Positions 8,359-18,908 are shown, numbered from the stretch's first letter. The stretch is DNA of 64,000 nucleotides from CAMLIZ01 sp966212505 (GCA_966212505.1 CBIHRS010000006.1:124001-188000), one strand, 5' to 3'. The notes: generated by a model not told the origin, from the sequence alone. Program-made: numbers and translations.

Positions 8359-9339
8359 TCAGAGCATCACGACCATCTTGCCGTTCGTCGCGTTGTCGTC
8401 CAGCAGGCAGTGGGCCTGCTGGATCTCGTCGAAGCGGAACACCCGCGCCGGCCGGGCGCGCAGCGTGCCGGCCTCGGCCAGGTCGACCAGGCGCTGGAAC
8501 GGCACCTCGCCGAGCGGATAGTCCGGCGTGCCATAGACGAAGGCGCTGCCGAAGAAGCTCAGGTGCCGGCCGCTCGGCAGATGCTTCATCGGATCGAAGG
8601 CCGGCACCGGCTCGCCGCCGCCGAGGAAACCCGCCACGCACACCCGGCCGCCGCGCCGCGCGAGGCGCAGCGATTCGAGCAGGGTGCGCGTGCCGACGAG
8701 ATCGAGCACCGCGTCGACGCCTTGCGGCGCATGTCGACGCACATCGGCGTCGAAGCGCTCGCCCTCGACCACCGCCGCATCGGCCCCGAGCGACATCGCC
8801 GTGTCGAGGCGCCGGGCCTCGCGCACGCCGGCGATCACGCGCACGCCGGCCAGCACCGCCAGGTCCATCGCTGCACGGCCGAGCGCCGAGGTGGCCCCGC
8901 GCAGCAACAGCGTGTCGCCGCGCTTCACGCCCAGGTTGTCGTGCAGGCAGCTCCACGCAGTGGCATACGACTCGGGCAGCGCGGCAAGGCTCGCCCAGTC
9001 GAGCCGCGTGCGCACCGGCACCACGTTGGCGGCCGGCACGCTGACGTATTCGGCATAGCTGCCGCTGCGCGTGCGGCCCATGCCGCCCATCAGCGCCAGC
9101 ACGCGCTGCCCGGGCAGCAGGCAGCCGCTCGGGTCGTCGGCCACCTCGCCCACGCATTCGATGCCCGAGATCGCGGCCACCTCGCCCCAGGCGCCGAGCC
9201 GGAAGTACTGCTCGGCGCGGTTGAGGCCGAAGGCCCTGATGCGCACCAGCACCTCGCCTGTGGCGGCCACCGGGTCGGGCACCTCGCGGATCTGCAGTTG
9301 TTCGGGTCCGCCGTACTGTTGCCGGACGATGGCTTTCAT
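8359..9339 (-). CDS. Zinc-independent alcohol dehydrogenase / quinone oxidoreductase (MDR family)
   Basis: The 326-residue protein is a medium-chain dehydrogenase/reductase of the quinone-oxidoreductase branch, which reduces quinones or enones with NADPH in the cytoplasm. The start MKAIVRQQYGGPEQL is typical of the branch. The catalytic domain contains FGLNRAEQYFRLG, the nucleotide-binding domain has LLRGATSALGRAAMDLA around residue 145, and DAVLDLVG follows. The Cys/His zinc ligands of true zinc alcohol dehydrogenases are absent, supporting the QOR assignment. GGAG precedes the ATG at 9339. The gene is divergent from a LysR-type gene 100 bp away, a frequent arrangement in which the LysR protein regulates the oxidoreductase. 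Physiological substrate unknown. Confidence 0.9.
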   Translation of the reverse strand: MKAIVRQQYGGPEQLQIREVPDPVAATGEVLVRIRAFGLNRAEQYFRLGAWGEVAAISGIECVGEVADDPSGCLLPGQRVLALMGGMGRTRSGSYAEYVSVPAANVVPVRTRLDWASLAALPESYATAWSCLHDNLGVKRGDTLLLRGATSALGRAAMDLAVLAGVRVIAGVREARRLDTAMSLGADAAVVEGERFDADVRRHAPQGVDAVLDLVGTRTLLESLRLARRGGRVCVAGFLGGGEPVPAFDPMKHLPSGRHLSFFGSAFVYGTPDYPLGEVPFQRLVDLAEAGTLRARPARVFRFDEIQQAHCLLDDNATNGKMVVML

Positions 9340-9439
9340 GAAAAGGCTCCGTTTTCAGTTTTAGGAGCCGCCAGCTTAGGGAGGCCGGCTTTCAAGGAAA
9401 ATTCAAAAGTCCGGCCAAACTCTGTCAAGCGAGCGAACA

Positions 9440-10351
9440 ATGGATTTCACCCTCCACGAGCTGGCCTGCCTCGACGCCGTGGTGTCCGAAGGCAGCTTCC
9501 AGGCCGCGGCGAGCAAGCTGCACCGCACGCATCCTGCCGTGCATGCGGCCATCAAGCACCTGGAGGCCCGCGTCGGCGTGCCGTTGCTCGACCGCTCGCA
9601 ATACCGCGTCAGCCTCACCGAGGCGGGCCGCAGCTTCCACCAGCAGGCGGCCGAGCTGCTCGCGCGCGCCTCCTCGCTGCATGCGCTCTCGCGCCAGCTG
9701 TCGCGCGGCGAGGAGACCGACCTGCGCGTGGTGGTGGGCGACCTCACGCCGGCCGCGCCGGTGCTGCGCCTGCTCAAGCGCTTCTTCGCGGCCTGGCCGC
9801 GCACCCGGCTGCACCTGCATTTCGAGGCCATCGGCGGCCCGTGGGAGCGGCTGCTGAACGAAGAGGCCGACGTGATCGTGCACCACGTCGACAAGGCCGA
9901 CACGCGCTTCGAGTGGGCCCAGATGCTGCCCGTCACGCTGGTGCCGGTGGCCGCGCCGGGCTACCTGCCGTTTCCGCTCACGCGCAGCCTCGACCCGCAG
10001 CGCATGAAGGCGCTGGTGCAGGTGATCCTCCGCGACTCGGCGCGGCAGCCGGGCCGCGACTACTTCCTGCTCGAGGGCGCGCCGAGCTGGACCGTGGCCG
10101 ACCAGCACACCAAGAAGGAGTTGATCCTGCAGGGCATGGGCTGGGGCCACATGCCGTTGCACCTGATCGACAAGGAGCTGCGCAGCGGCAAACTGCTGTC
10201 GCTCGAAGGACGACACTTCAAGCGCACGCGGCTTGACATCGTGGCGGCGCGCCTGCGCCACCGCCCGGCGGGGCCGGTGGCCGAGGCACTGTGGCATTCG
10301 CTCGCGGGCCACGCAGAAACCCAATCCCTCAGAGGAGCAAGCAAGACATGA
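9440..10351 (+). CDS. LysR-family transcriptional regulator
   Basis: The first 65 residues form the LysR winged helix-turn-helix, including GSFQAAASKLHRTHPAVHAAI and the wing ending in TEAGRSF. The remainder is the periplasmic-binding-like effector domain. It lies divergently from the quinone-oxidoreductase gene, which it may regulate. Its stop codon overlaps the start of the SGNH-hydrolase gene in an ATGA, so it is also coupled to that gene. LysR genes are usually transcribed alone and divergent from their target, so sharing a message with an esterase is slightly unusual. The effector is unknown. The ribosome-binding site is weak. Length, 303 aa, is normal for the family. Confidence 0.93.
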   Translation: MDFTLHELACLDAVVSEGSFQAAASKLHRTHPAVHAAIKHLEARVGVPLLDRSQYRVSLTEAGRSFHQQAAELLARASSLHALSRQLSRGEETDLRVVVGDLTPAAPVLRLLKRFFAAWPRTRLHLHFEAIGGPWERLLNEEADVIVHHVDKADTRFEWAQMLPVTLVPVAAPGYLPFPLTRSLDPQRMKALVQVILRDSARQPGRDYFLLEGAPSWTVADQHTKKELILQGMGWGHMPLHLIDKELRSGKLLSLEGRHFKRTRLDIVAARLRHRPAGPVAEALWHSLAGHAETQSLRGASKT

Positions 10352-11595
10352 CACTGCACAAATGGCTGGGCGTCTGCGCGCTGGCCCTGGCCTGCGCGGC
10401 CGCGCAGGCTGCAGACCCCGGCTGGATCGGCACCTGGGCCGCCGCGCCGCAACCGCCGTTGACCGGCACGCTGGCCACGTACGACGACCAGAGCCTGCGG
10501 CTGATCGTGCACACCAGCATCGGCGGCACGCAGCTGCGGGTGCGCGTGTCCAATGCGTTCGGCGACAAGCCCCTGGTCATCGGCGCGGCGCATGTGGCCC
10601 GGCGCGTGGCCGAGACCCGCATCGACCCCGCCACCGACCGCGTGCTGCGCTTCGGCGGCCAGCCTTCCGTCACCGTGCCGCCGCATGCCACGGTGTGGAG
10701 CGACGCGGTGGCGCTGGAGGTGCCGGCGCTGTCCGACCTCGCGGTGAGCCTGCACCTGCCGCGCCGCACGGCCGCGACGACCACGCATTTCTTCGCGCAG
10801 CAGACCAGCTATGCCGCCTCGGCCAAGGGCGACCTCACCGGCGCCGAGGCGTTCCCGGTGGGCAAGAAGATCCAGTCGTGGCCCTTCGTCACCGGCATCG
10901 ACGTGGCCGCGGCGCCCGATGCCTTCGCGGTCGTCGCCTTCGGCGATTCGCTGATCGACGGCGACGGCTCCACGCCCGATGCCAACCATCGCTGGCCCGA
11001 TGTGCTGGCCGCGCGTCTGCAGGCCGAGGGCCGCCCGGTGGGCGTGCTCAATGCCGGCATCATCGGGAACCGCCTGCTGAAGGACAGCCCGCGCCACGCG
11101 AAGAATCCGGGCGGCCCGGGCTTCGGCCGCGCGGGGCTGGCCCGCTTCGAGCAGGATGCGCTGGCGCAGTCGGGCGCCAAGGTGGTGATCATGCGCATCG
11201 GGCTCAACGACATCGGCTTTCCCGGTGCGTTCGCCTCGCCGCGCGAACAGCCCAGCGCCGAGGCGCTGATCGCCGGCTACCGGCAACTGATAGCGCGCGC
11301 GCACGCCAAGGGCCTGCGCATCGTCGGCACCACCAGCCCGCCGTTCGAGGACGCCGACCTCGCGCCGGGCTACTACGCGCCGGCCAAGGAGCCGCTGCGC
11401 CAGGCCGTCAACGAATGGATACGCCATGGCGGCGCGTTCGATGCAGTCATCGACTTCGACGCGGTGCTGCGCGACCCGGCGCATCCCACGCGGCTGGCAC
11501 CGGCCTTCGACAGCGGCGATCACCTGCATCCCAACGATGCGGGCTATGCGGCGATCGTCGAGGCGATGCCGGCCAGCCTGTTCGAAAGGCTCTGA
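10348..11595 (+). CDS. Secreted SGNH/GDSL-family hydrolase
   Basis: The 415-residue product starts with a clear signal peptide (Lys, hydrophobic core, AQAA cleavage region, about 22 residues). The SGNH blocks are present: FGDSLIDGDGS with the nucleophilic Ser at about residue 198, the oxyanion Gly in GIIGN, the Asn in GLNDIGF, and the catalytic Asp and His in DHLHPNDAGY near the C-terminus. The 180-residue region before block I is beta-rich, as in the larger extracellular esterases of this family that act on ester-substituted sugars or lipids. AGAGGAG precedes the ATG, which overlaps the LysR stop by 4 bp. Predicted location is periplasmic or extracellular. Substrate unknown. Confidence 0.92.
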   Translation: MTLHKWLGVCALALACAAAQAADPGWIGTWAAAPQPPLTGTLATYDDQSLRLIVHTSIGGTQLRVRVSNAFGDKPLVIGAAHVARRVAETRIDPATDRVLRFGGQPSVTVPPHATVWSDAVALEVPALSDLAVSLHLPRRTAATTTHFFAQQTSYAASAKGDLTGAEAFPVGKKIQSWPFVTGIDVAAAPDAFAVVAFGDSLIDGDGSTPDANHRWPDVLAARLQAEGRPVGVLNAGIIGNRLLKDSPRHAKNPGGPGFGRAGLARFEQDALAQSGAKVVIMRIGLNDIGFPGAFASPREQPSAEALIAGYRQLIARAHAKGLRIVGTTSPPFEDADLAPGYYAPAKEPLRQAVNEWIRHGGAFDAVIDFDAVLRDPAHPTRLAPAFDSGDHLHPNDAGYAAIVEAMPASLFERL

Positions 11596-11600
11596 GCCGG

Positions 11601-12798
11601 TCAGCCTTGTGAAGGCTCGGCCGCCTTGCGCGGGCGGCGAGTGCGTGGCGAGGCGGTCTTGCGCGGCCGGCTGGCCTTGGCCGGCGCCGCGGGGGCCTCG
11701 GCCACGGGCTCGGGTTGCTCAGGCGCCGCCGCCACCACCTCGGGCTGAGCGACAGGTGCCGGCTCGACTACCGCGCGCGCAGCCGCATTCTTGCGACCAC
11801 CACGGCCGCGGCCGCCGCGCGAGGGTCGGGCTTCGGCTGCATCCGCCGGCGCTTCGGCGGCCGGCACCGCCGGCTCGGCCGGCGCATCGTCGACGGCCGG
11901 CTCAGGCTCGCGCGCCACAGCCACCGGCATCGGCACCGGCGGCTCCACCGGCAGCTCCACACGCGGCACCTCGGCACGGTGCGGCGCACTGCCCGGCACG
12001 CGGTGGACGTAGACGTTGGACTTGTCGTCGCGCCCGATCTCGAGCAGGCCGCGCGCCTGCGCTTCCTCGAGCAGGCTGCCGAAGGTGCGGAAGCCGTAGT
12101 ACGACTCGCTGAAGTCGGGCTTGCGACGCTTGATCGCGTCCTTGAGCACCGAGGCTCGCACCTTGCCGCCGTCGCCGCGCTCGGACATCAGCGCCTCGAA
12201 GGTCTCCACCGCCATGTCGATCGCCTTGCTGCGGCGGATCTCGGCCTCTTCGCGGCGGCGGCGGTCTTCCTCGGGCGAGCGCTTGTGGCCGGGGGCCTGC
12301 GCTTCCTGCGGGTTGCGCTTGGCCGCGGCGCGCTGGCCTTCGCGCACGAGGTCGTCGTAGAAGATGAACTCGTCGCAGTTGGCGATCAGCAGGTCGGAGG
12401 TGCTCTGCTTCACGCCCACGCCGATGACCTGCTTGGCGTTCTCGCGCAGCTTGGACACCAGCGGCGAGAAGTCGGAGTCGCCGCTGATGATCACGAAGGT
12501 GTTGACGTGCGACTTGGTGTAGCAGAGGTCGAGCGCATCGACCACGAGGCGGATGTCGGCCGAGTTCTTGCCCGACTGCCGCACGTGCGGGATCTCGATC
12601 AGCTCGAAGTTGGCCTCGTGCATCGCGGCCTTGAAGCCCTTGTAGCGCTCCCAGTCGCAATAGGCCTTCTTCACGACGATGCTGCCCTTGAGCAGCAGGC
12701 GTTCGAGCACCTTCTTGATGTCGAACTTGTCGTACTTGGCATCGCGCACGCCGAGGGCGACGTTCTCGAAGTCGCAGAACAGCGCCATGCTGGTGTTT

Positions 12799-12815
<17 letters not shown>
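11601..12815 (-). CDS. NYN-domain protein with OST-HTH/LOTUS domain
   Basis: The N-terminal 150 residues are a NYN domain (LabA/DUF88 type, PIN-like fold), a metal-dependent ribonuclease family, with the acidic residues in LFCDFENV, the Asp in NSADIRLVVDAL and SGDSDFSPLV. A LOTUS/OST-HTH RNA-binding domain follows at about residues 210-272 (VRASVLKDAIKRR to GRDDKSNVYVHR). The last 130 residues are a disordered Ala/Pro/Glu tail ending in Arg/Lys-rich clusters, suited to RNA binding. Predicted role: cytoplasmic RNA processing or decay. The ATG at 12815 lies inside the 3' end of the upstream CHASE kinase gene, a 17-bp overlap. A longer frame exists, but its first 23 residues are just the kinase C-terminus read in another frame. 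Confidence 0.9.
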
Positions 12816-14664
<1,849 letters not shown>

Positions 14665-14693
14665 ACGGAAAAGACAGGTCGCGGGAACGCTGC

Positions 14694-15593
14694 TCACTGC
14701 GCAGCCGCGTGCAGCATAGCGCGGCCGGCCAGCGCCGCCTGCAGGTGCTCGGCCACCAGGTGTTCGAGCCGGCTCACCACTGGCGAGGGCGCGGCCTCGG
14801 CCCGGTGCAGGTCGAGCCCGATCTGCGGCAGCGACGGCAGGCGCGGCAGCACCTGCAGCCCCGGCGGCAGGCCCACCGCGGTGCGCACCGTGAGGCCCAG
14901 GCCCGCGCCCACCGCAGCCCACACGCCCGACAGGCTGGGGCTGGTGAAGGCCACGCGCCACGGGATGCGCGCGCGATCGAGCGCGGCGGTGGCCGCATCG
15001 CGCATCAGGCAGGGCGCCTCCAGCACCGCCAGCGGCAGCGGCTCGGCCTTCGATGGCGGCGCCAGGCGCAGGTCTTGCGGGCCGATCCAGCACATCGGCA
15101 GGCGCCCGACGCGGCGCGCATGCGGCGTGCGCCTGCCGCCGTTCCACGCCAGCGCGAGGTCGAGCCGGCCGCGCTCGACCTGTTGCAGCAGCTCGGCATG
15201 GCGCGCCAGCCGGGCCTCGACGCGCACGCGTGGATGCGCCCGCGCAAAGCCGGCCAGCACGCGGCTGAGCAGGCCTTCGCCGAAGTCTTCCTGCAGGCCC
15301 AGCCGCACCTCGCCGTGCAGGTCGGTGCCGCGCACCGCATGCGCCGCCTCGTCGTTGAGCTCGAGCAGGCGGCGCGCATAGCCCAGCAGCACCTCGCCGG
15401 TGGGCGTGAGCGCCATGCCGCGGCCGGCCTTGCGCAGCACCGGCGTGCCGGCCTGCTCCTCGAGCTTCTTCAGCTGCGCGCTCACCGCCGAGGTGGAGCG
15501 GCCGAGCCGGTCGGCCGCCTTCGCGAAGCTGCCCAGCTCGATGCCGGTGACCAGCGTGCGCAGCACGTCGAGATCGAAGGTGAGGCGGCTCAT
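14694..15593 (-). CDS. LysR-family transcriptional regulator
   Basis: The N-terminal HTH is clear (GSFAKAADRLGRSTSAVSAQL, then TPTGEVLLGYARRLL), followed by a LysR effector domain of normal length, 299 aa in total. It is divergent from the carboxymuconolactone-decarboxylase/tautomerase/DUF4865 operon, and LysR genes of this type are regularly found next to that gene set, so it is the probable regulator. The CHASE kinase gene begins 29 bp downstream on the same strand, but its membrane-signal function does not suggest shared control. Inverted repeats lie in the 108-bp divergent region. Effector unknown. Confidence 0.94.
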   Translation of the reverse strand: MSRLTFDLDVLRTLVTGIELGSFAKAADRLGRSTSAVSAQLKKLEEQAGTPVLRKAGRGMALTPTGEVLLGYARRLLELNDEAAHAVRGTDLHGEVRLGLQEDFGEGLLSRVLAGFARAHPRVRVEARLARHAELLQQVERGRLDLALAWNGGRRTPHARRVGRLPMCWIGPQDLRLAPPSKAEPLPLAVLEAPCLMRDAATAALDRARIPWRVAFTSPSLSGVWAAVGAGLGLTVRTAVGLPPGLQVLPRLPSLPQIGLDLHRAEAAPSPVVSRLEHLVAEHLQAALAGRAMLHAAAQ

Positions 15594-15602
15594 CTGACCA
15601 TC

Positions 15603-15649
15603 CTGTTTTTTGGAAGTGTGGCTTCACAAGTTTCCGATTTTCAAAACAG
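15603..15649. promoter_or_regulatory. Divergent regulatory region with inverted repeats
   Basis: The gap between the LysR gene and the decarboxylase operon contains CTGTTTT at 15603-15609 matched by AAAACAG at 15643-15649. Inside it is a short dyad TGTG-gctt-CACA at 15617-15628, close to the T-N11-A pattern of LysR boxes, and GGAA/TTCC arms at 15612 and 15632. This is a candidate LysR operator; which dyad is used cannot be told from sequence. Confidence 0.4.
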
Positions 15650-15701
15650 TGAGGCAACCGTATCGTGTGCCCGTCCACCACCTTCGAACGGGAGATCCCC
15701 G

Positions 15702-16028
15702 ATGACCGACAAGACCCCCACCGCGGCGCAGCAGGCCTTCGGCGCCGCCGCGCCCAAGCTGGCCGAGCTGACCGACCGCGTGCTGTTCGACGACGTGTGG
15801 CAGCGCCCGCAGCTGAGTCCGCGCGACCGCAGCCTGGTCACGGTGGCGGCGCTGGTGTCGCTGTACCGGCTGGAGCAGCTGCCCTTCCACCTCGACCGCG
15901 CGCTGGCCAATGGCGTCACGCCCGAGGAGCTGGGCGAGCTGGTCACGCACCTGGCCTTCTATGCCGGCTGGCCCTGCGCTGCCTCGGCCACCACGCTGCT
16001 CACGGCCGCCCTGGCCAAGCGCGGCTGA
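15702..16028 (+). CDS. Carboxymuconolactone decarboxylase family protein
   Basis: The 108-residue protein is an AhpD/CMD-like all-helical domain. The core SPRDRSLVTVAALVSLYRLEQLPFHL followed by GVTPEELGELVTHLAFYAGWP is typical of this family. The CxxC of AhpD is absent; a single Cys occurs in GWPCAASA, so it is closer to the gamma-CMD branch than to the peroxidase branch. Many such proteins act in ring-cleavage or redox detoxification, but the substrate here is unknown. GGAGATC precedes the ATG. The gene is the first of three tightly packed genes and faces the LysR gene across a dyad-containing gap. Confidence 0.93.
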   Translation: MTDKTPTAAQQAFGAAAPKLAELTDRVLFDDVWQRPQLSPRDRSLVTVAALVSLYRLEQLPFHLDRALANGVTPEELGELVTHLAFYAGWPCAASATTLLTAALAKRG

Positions 16029-16038
16029 GGAGCCTGCG

Positions 16039-16431
16039 ATGCCCTTCGCCCGCATCTCGCTGCTGCAAGGCAAGCCGCCCGAGTACCTGAAAGCCGTGTC
16101 CGACAGCCTGCACCAGGCGATGGTCGAGGCCTTCGAGGTGCCGGCCGACGACCGCTTCCACGCGATCCACCCGCATGCGCCCGGCGAGCTGGTGTTCGAC
16201 CGCCACTACCTCGGCGGCCCGCGCAGCGACGACTACCTGCTGATCGCCATCACCGCCGGCCGCGTGCGCAGCCCGGAGGTCAAGCGCGCGTTCTACCGCC
16301 GGCTCGTCGAGCGCCTGGCCGAGTCGCCCGGCATCGCCAGCCGCGACGTGATGGTGGTGATCAACACCACGCAGGCCGAGGACTGGTCGTTCGCTGACGG
16401 CCGCATGACCATGGTCGACGGAGCCGCGTGA
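16039..16431 (+). CDS. Tautomerase-family protein
   Basis: The 130-residue product belongs to the tautomerase superfamily, whose members use the amino-terminal proline as catalytic base after Met removal. Pro2 is present (MPFARISLL), and the long form with DRFHAIHPHAPGELVFD and AGRVRSPEVKRAFY matches the larger tautomerase_3/MSAD-like group more than the 60-residue 4-oxalocrotonate type. The predicted role is keto-enol isomerisation or dehalogenation of small acids. The ATG at 16039 is 10 bp after the decarboxylase stop. The stop shares one base with the next start (TGATG), which indicates translational coupling. Confidence 0.92.
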   Translation: MPFARISLLQGKPPEYLKAVSDSLHQAMVEAFEVPADDRFHAIHPHAPGELVFDRHYLGGPRSDDYLLIAITAGRVRSPEVKRAFYRRLVERLAESPGIASRDVMVVINTTQAEDWSFADGRMTMVDGAA

Positions 16432-16988
16432 TGCTGACGATGCACTACAGCTTCACGCTGCCCGCGGCCTTCGACATGGGCGTGATCCGCGAGCGCATCG
16501 CCACCAAGGGGCCGCTGCTCGACGATTTCGACGGGCTGGTGTTCAAGGCCTATCTGTACGCCTGCCGCGGCGAGCACGGGCCCGAGAACCTGTATGCGCC
16601 GTTCTACCTGTGGGCCGGCACCGGCGCGATGAACCGCTTCCTGCTCGGGCCCGGCTTCGCGGCGCTGACGCGCGATTTCGGCTGGCCGGCCGTGAAGACC
16701 GCCTCGCTGCTGCAAGCGGCGCAAACGCCGGCGCTGCGCGAGGCACGCTTCGCGACGCGCGAGCTGGTTGTGGTGGCACCGCATGCCGACCTGGCCGCGC
16801 TGGAGGCGGCCGAGCGCGAACACACCGCCTCGGCGATGGCGCAAGGTGGCGCGCTGGCGGCGGTGTCGGCGTATGAGCCCACCACCTGGACCCTCACGCG
16901 CTTCAGGCTCTGGCGCGAGCCAGCCCCGGAGCATGCGGGCGTGCAGCGTTATGCCGTCGGCCATGTCTCGGCACCGCAGCGGCGGTGA
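16431..16988 (+). CDS. DUF4865 family protein
   Basis: The 185-residue protein matches DUF4865. The characteristic features are the opening MHYSFTLPAAFDMGVIRERI, DFDGLVFKAYL, and ENLYAPFYLWAG, with a ferredoxin-like pattern of strands suggestive of the dimeric alpha/beta-barrel class. No function is established. DUF4865 genes regularly lie beside tautomerase and carboxymuconolactone-decarboxylase genes under a LysR regulator, as here, so the three proteins probably work on one small-molecule substrate. The ATG at 16431 overlaps the tautomerase stop by one base; a GTG at 16428 is also possible. Confidence 0.9.
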   Translation: MLTMHYSFTLPAAFDMGVIRERIATKGPLLDDFDGLVFKAYLYACRGEHGPENLYAPFYLWAGTGAMNRFLLGPGFAALTRDFGWPAVKTASLLQAAQTPALREARFATRELVVVAPHADLAALEAAEREHTASAMAQGGALAAVSAYEPTTWTLTRFRLWREPAPEHAGVQRYAVGHVSAPQRR

Positions 16989-17000
16989 GGGCGCGCGGCT

Positions 17001-17870
17001 ATGCTCGCGCGCATGGAATCTGCCGCCACGCCGTTGCCCGGTGACCTCGCGCTCGACATCACGGCGCTGTACCTCTACCCGGTGAAGTCCTGCGGTGCGC
17101 TGGCGGTCGACACGCTGACGCTGGACGACAACGGCGGCGCAGCCGGCGATCGCGAATGGGTGGTGCTCAACGAGCGCGGCGAGGTCACCTGGCAGGGCGA
17201 CCATCCGCGGCTGGCGCTGCTGCGCCCGCGCATCGAGGGCTCACGCCTGATGCTGCAGGCCCCCGGCCTGCACGACCTCTGCCTGCCCGATGCACCGGCG
17301 CTGGGCGCACGCACGCTGAAGATCTGGAACGAGCGCCTGGGGGCTGCCGAAACCTTCGAGGGCTTCGATGCCGGCGACGAGGCCGCGCACTGGCTGGCGC
17401 AGGCCACCGGCGCACCGCTGCGGCTGGCGCGGCTGGGGGAGACCGCGTTGCAGCGGGCCTCGGTGAACCGGCTGCACCTCATCAGCGAGGAATCGCTGGC
17501 CGAGGTGAATGCGCTGCTCGCACAGCGCGGCGTGGCGGCGGTGGAGCCGCAGCGCTTCCGGCCGAATATCGTGGTGCGCGGTGCGACCGGGCCGCTGCAG
17601 CCTTTCGTCGAAGACCATGCCGAGGCGCTGCACTGGCATGACGGGCGGCATGCAGCCCGGCTCGTCATCACCAGCCACTGCGTCCGCTGCGTGATGCCCA
17701 ACATCGACCTGCAGACCGCGGCCCCCGGCGAACAGCCGCTGCAGTTGCTGACCGAGCTCGCGGCCCAGCGCCGGCCTGGAGCGCCCACCACTTTCGGCGT
17801 CTATGGCCGCGGCCCGGCGTCTGCGCAGCTGCGCGTGGGCACCGCTGCCTCGCTCGCGCTGGCTTTCTGA
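17001..17870 (+). CDS. MOSC-domain protein with N-terminal beta-barrel domain
   Basis: The 289-residue protein has the MOSC N-terminal domain (LYLYPVKSCGALAVDT, GDREWVVLNERG) followed by the MOSC catalytic domain, with RFRPNIVVRG around residue 190 and the Cys-containing SHCVRCVMPNID near 232-243. MOSC proteins bind the molybdenum cofactor and use a Cys for sulfur carriage; those with both domains resemble YcbX/mARC, which reduce N-hydroxylated compounds. This one lacks the ferredoxin domain of YcbX, so it would need a separate electron donor. An ATG at 17013 is nearly as good a start as 17001. It follows the DUF4865 gene by 12 bp but is unrelated in function, so shared transcription is only possible. 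Confidence 0.9.
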   Translation: MLARMESAATPLPGDLALDITALYLYPVKSCGALAVDTLTLDDNGGAAGDREWVVLNERGEVTWQGDHPRLALLRPRIEGSRLMLQAPGLHDLCLPDAPALGARTLKIWNERLGAAETFEGFDAGDEAAHWLAQATGAPLRLARLGETALQRASVNRLHLISEESLAEVNALLAQRGVAAVEPQRFRPNIVVRGATGPLQPFVEDHAEALHWHDGRHAARLVITSHCVRCVMPNIDLQTAAPGEQPLQLLTELAAQRRPGAPTTFGVYGRGPASAQLRVGTAASLALAF

Positions 17871-17924
17871 GCGCCGGGAAAATCACACTTTCCACAGCGG
17901 GGGCTTTCGGCGCATCATCGGCGC

Positions 17925-18617
17925 ATGCGCAGAGATTTGCATCCCAGCGAGCAGCGGCTCGACCTCGCCGCCCGGAACGCGGGCTTCGGCATCTGGGATC
18001 TCGATGTGCGCAACGAGCGCGTGCACTATTCGCCCGGATGGAAGGCAATGCTGGGCTACGACGAGACCGACGAGCCCGACAACACGGCCACCTGGCGCGA
18101 CCGCGTGCACCCCGACGACCTGGCGCCGATGCTCGCCCGGCTCAACGACCACCTGCAAGACAGCACGCCGTCGTACGAGATGGAGTTCAGGCTGCGTGCC
18201 GCCGATGGTCGCTACCGCTGGGTGCTGTCGCGCGGCCGGGTGGTCGAGCGCGACGCGCAGGGCGAAGCGCTGCGCGCGATCGGCACGCTGATCGACCTGA
18301 CCGACTGGCGCGAGGCCGAGCGCCGCCGCACCGAGCGCATGCACCACGATGCGACCAGCCGCGCCCGCGACGATTTCGCGCGCTGCATGCACCATGAGCT
18401 GCACACGCCGCTCAACGCCATCCTCGGCTTCGCGCAGCTGCTGGCGCCGCGCATCGGCTCCGCTGACACCGAGACGCAGCGCCACTATCTGGCTCACATC
18501 GAGCAGGCCGGCTGGCAGCTGCTGCAGATGATCGACGAGGTGCTGGCCGTCTCGAGCGGCGGCGGGATGCTGGGCTCGGGACCGGATCTCAACCTGCCCG
18601 ATCCGCCTTCGACCTGA
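17925..18617 (+). CDS. PAS-HisKA protein lacking a kinase ATPase domain
   Basis: The 230-residue cytoplasmic protein starts with a PAS_3-type sensor (FGIWDLDVRNERVHYSPGW to ALRAIGTLIDLTDWREAE, residues 20-135) and continues with a HisKA-like helix pair around residue 155, MHHELHTPLNAILGFAQLL. The protein stops after the second helix; the N, G1 and G2 boxes of a HATPase domain are absent and the stop is followed by an unrelated gene. The canonical HELRTPLN has become HELHTPLN. It therefore cannot phosphorylate itself; it could act as a dimerising adaptor, a phospho-acceptor, or be a remnant. No frameshifted ATPase domain is visible in the following 300 bp. Confidence 0.88.
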   Translation: MRRDLHPSEQRLDLAARNAGFGIWDLDVRNERVHYSPGWKAMLGYDETDEPDNTATWRDRVHPDDLAPMLARLNDHLQDSTPSYEMEFRLRAADGRYRWVLSRGRVVERDAQGEALRAIGTLIDLTDWREAERRRTERMHHDATSRARDDFARCMHHELHTPLNAILGFAQLLAPRIGSADTETQRHYLAHIEQAGWQLLQMIDEVLAVSSGGGMLGSGPDLNLPDPPST

Positions 18618-18626
18618 AGCGGTGCT

Positions 18627-18908
18627 TCACCGCGCCGGCTGCGTGCGGCTGGGCAGCGGAATCGACACCAGCGGCGCACTGCCCGGCTGGTTCCACGGCA
18701 CCGGCGGCGGCTTCTTCTGCGGACCTGGCTGCACCAGCTCCCTGCGCTGATCGACCCACGGAAAGTTCGCCTGCAGCGGCCGCGAGGCCGAAGCCTCCGG
18801 CGCGCTCGCGGCGGTCGGCGCCGATGCCGCCACGTCCGCCGCCCACACCCCGCCGCTGCCGGCGCCCAGCGCCGCCAGCGTGCACGCCATCCACCACACC
18901 TGCTTCAT
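18627..18908 (-). CDS. Small secreted hypothetical protein (93 aa)
   Basis: The product has a signal peptide (MKQVWWMACTLAALGAG, cleavage near VWAAD) and a short Pro/Ala/Ser-rich mature region with a charged middle (VDQRRELVQPGPQKKPPP). It is probably an unstructured periplasmic protein. I recognise no family. It is convergent with the PAS-HisKA gene, 9 bp apart. The signal peptide and the match of start and length are the only support. Confidence 0.65.
   Translation of the reverse strand: MKQVWWMACTLAALGAGSGGVWAADVAASAPTAASAPEASASRPLQANFPWVDQRRELVQPGPQKKPPPVPWNQPGSAPLVSIPLPSRTQPAR

Noticed and set aside
11601..12000. Possible tandem DNA repeat in the NYN gene tail
   Set aside because: It is low-complexity Ala/Pro/Glu and Arg/Lys coding sequence without a regular repeat unit.
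14665..15681. Upstream extension of the CHASE kinase frame by 339 residues
   Set aside because: This part is the LysR gene read in another frame: Arg/Ala-rich, no domain, and it would place the membrane segment in mid-protein.
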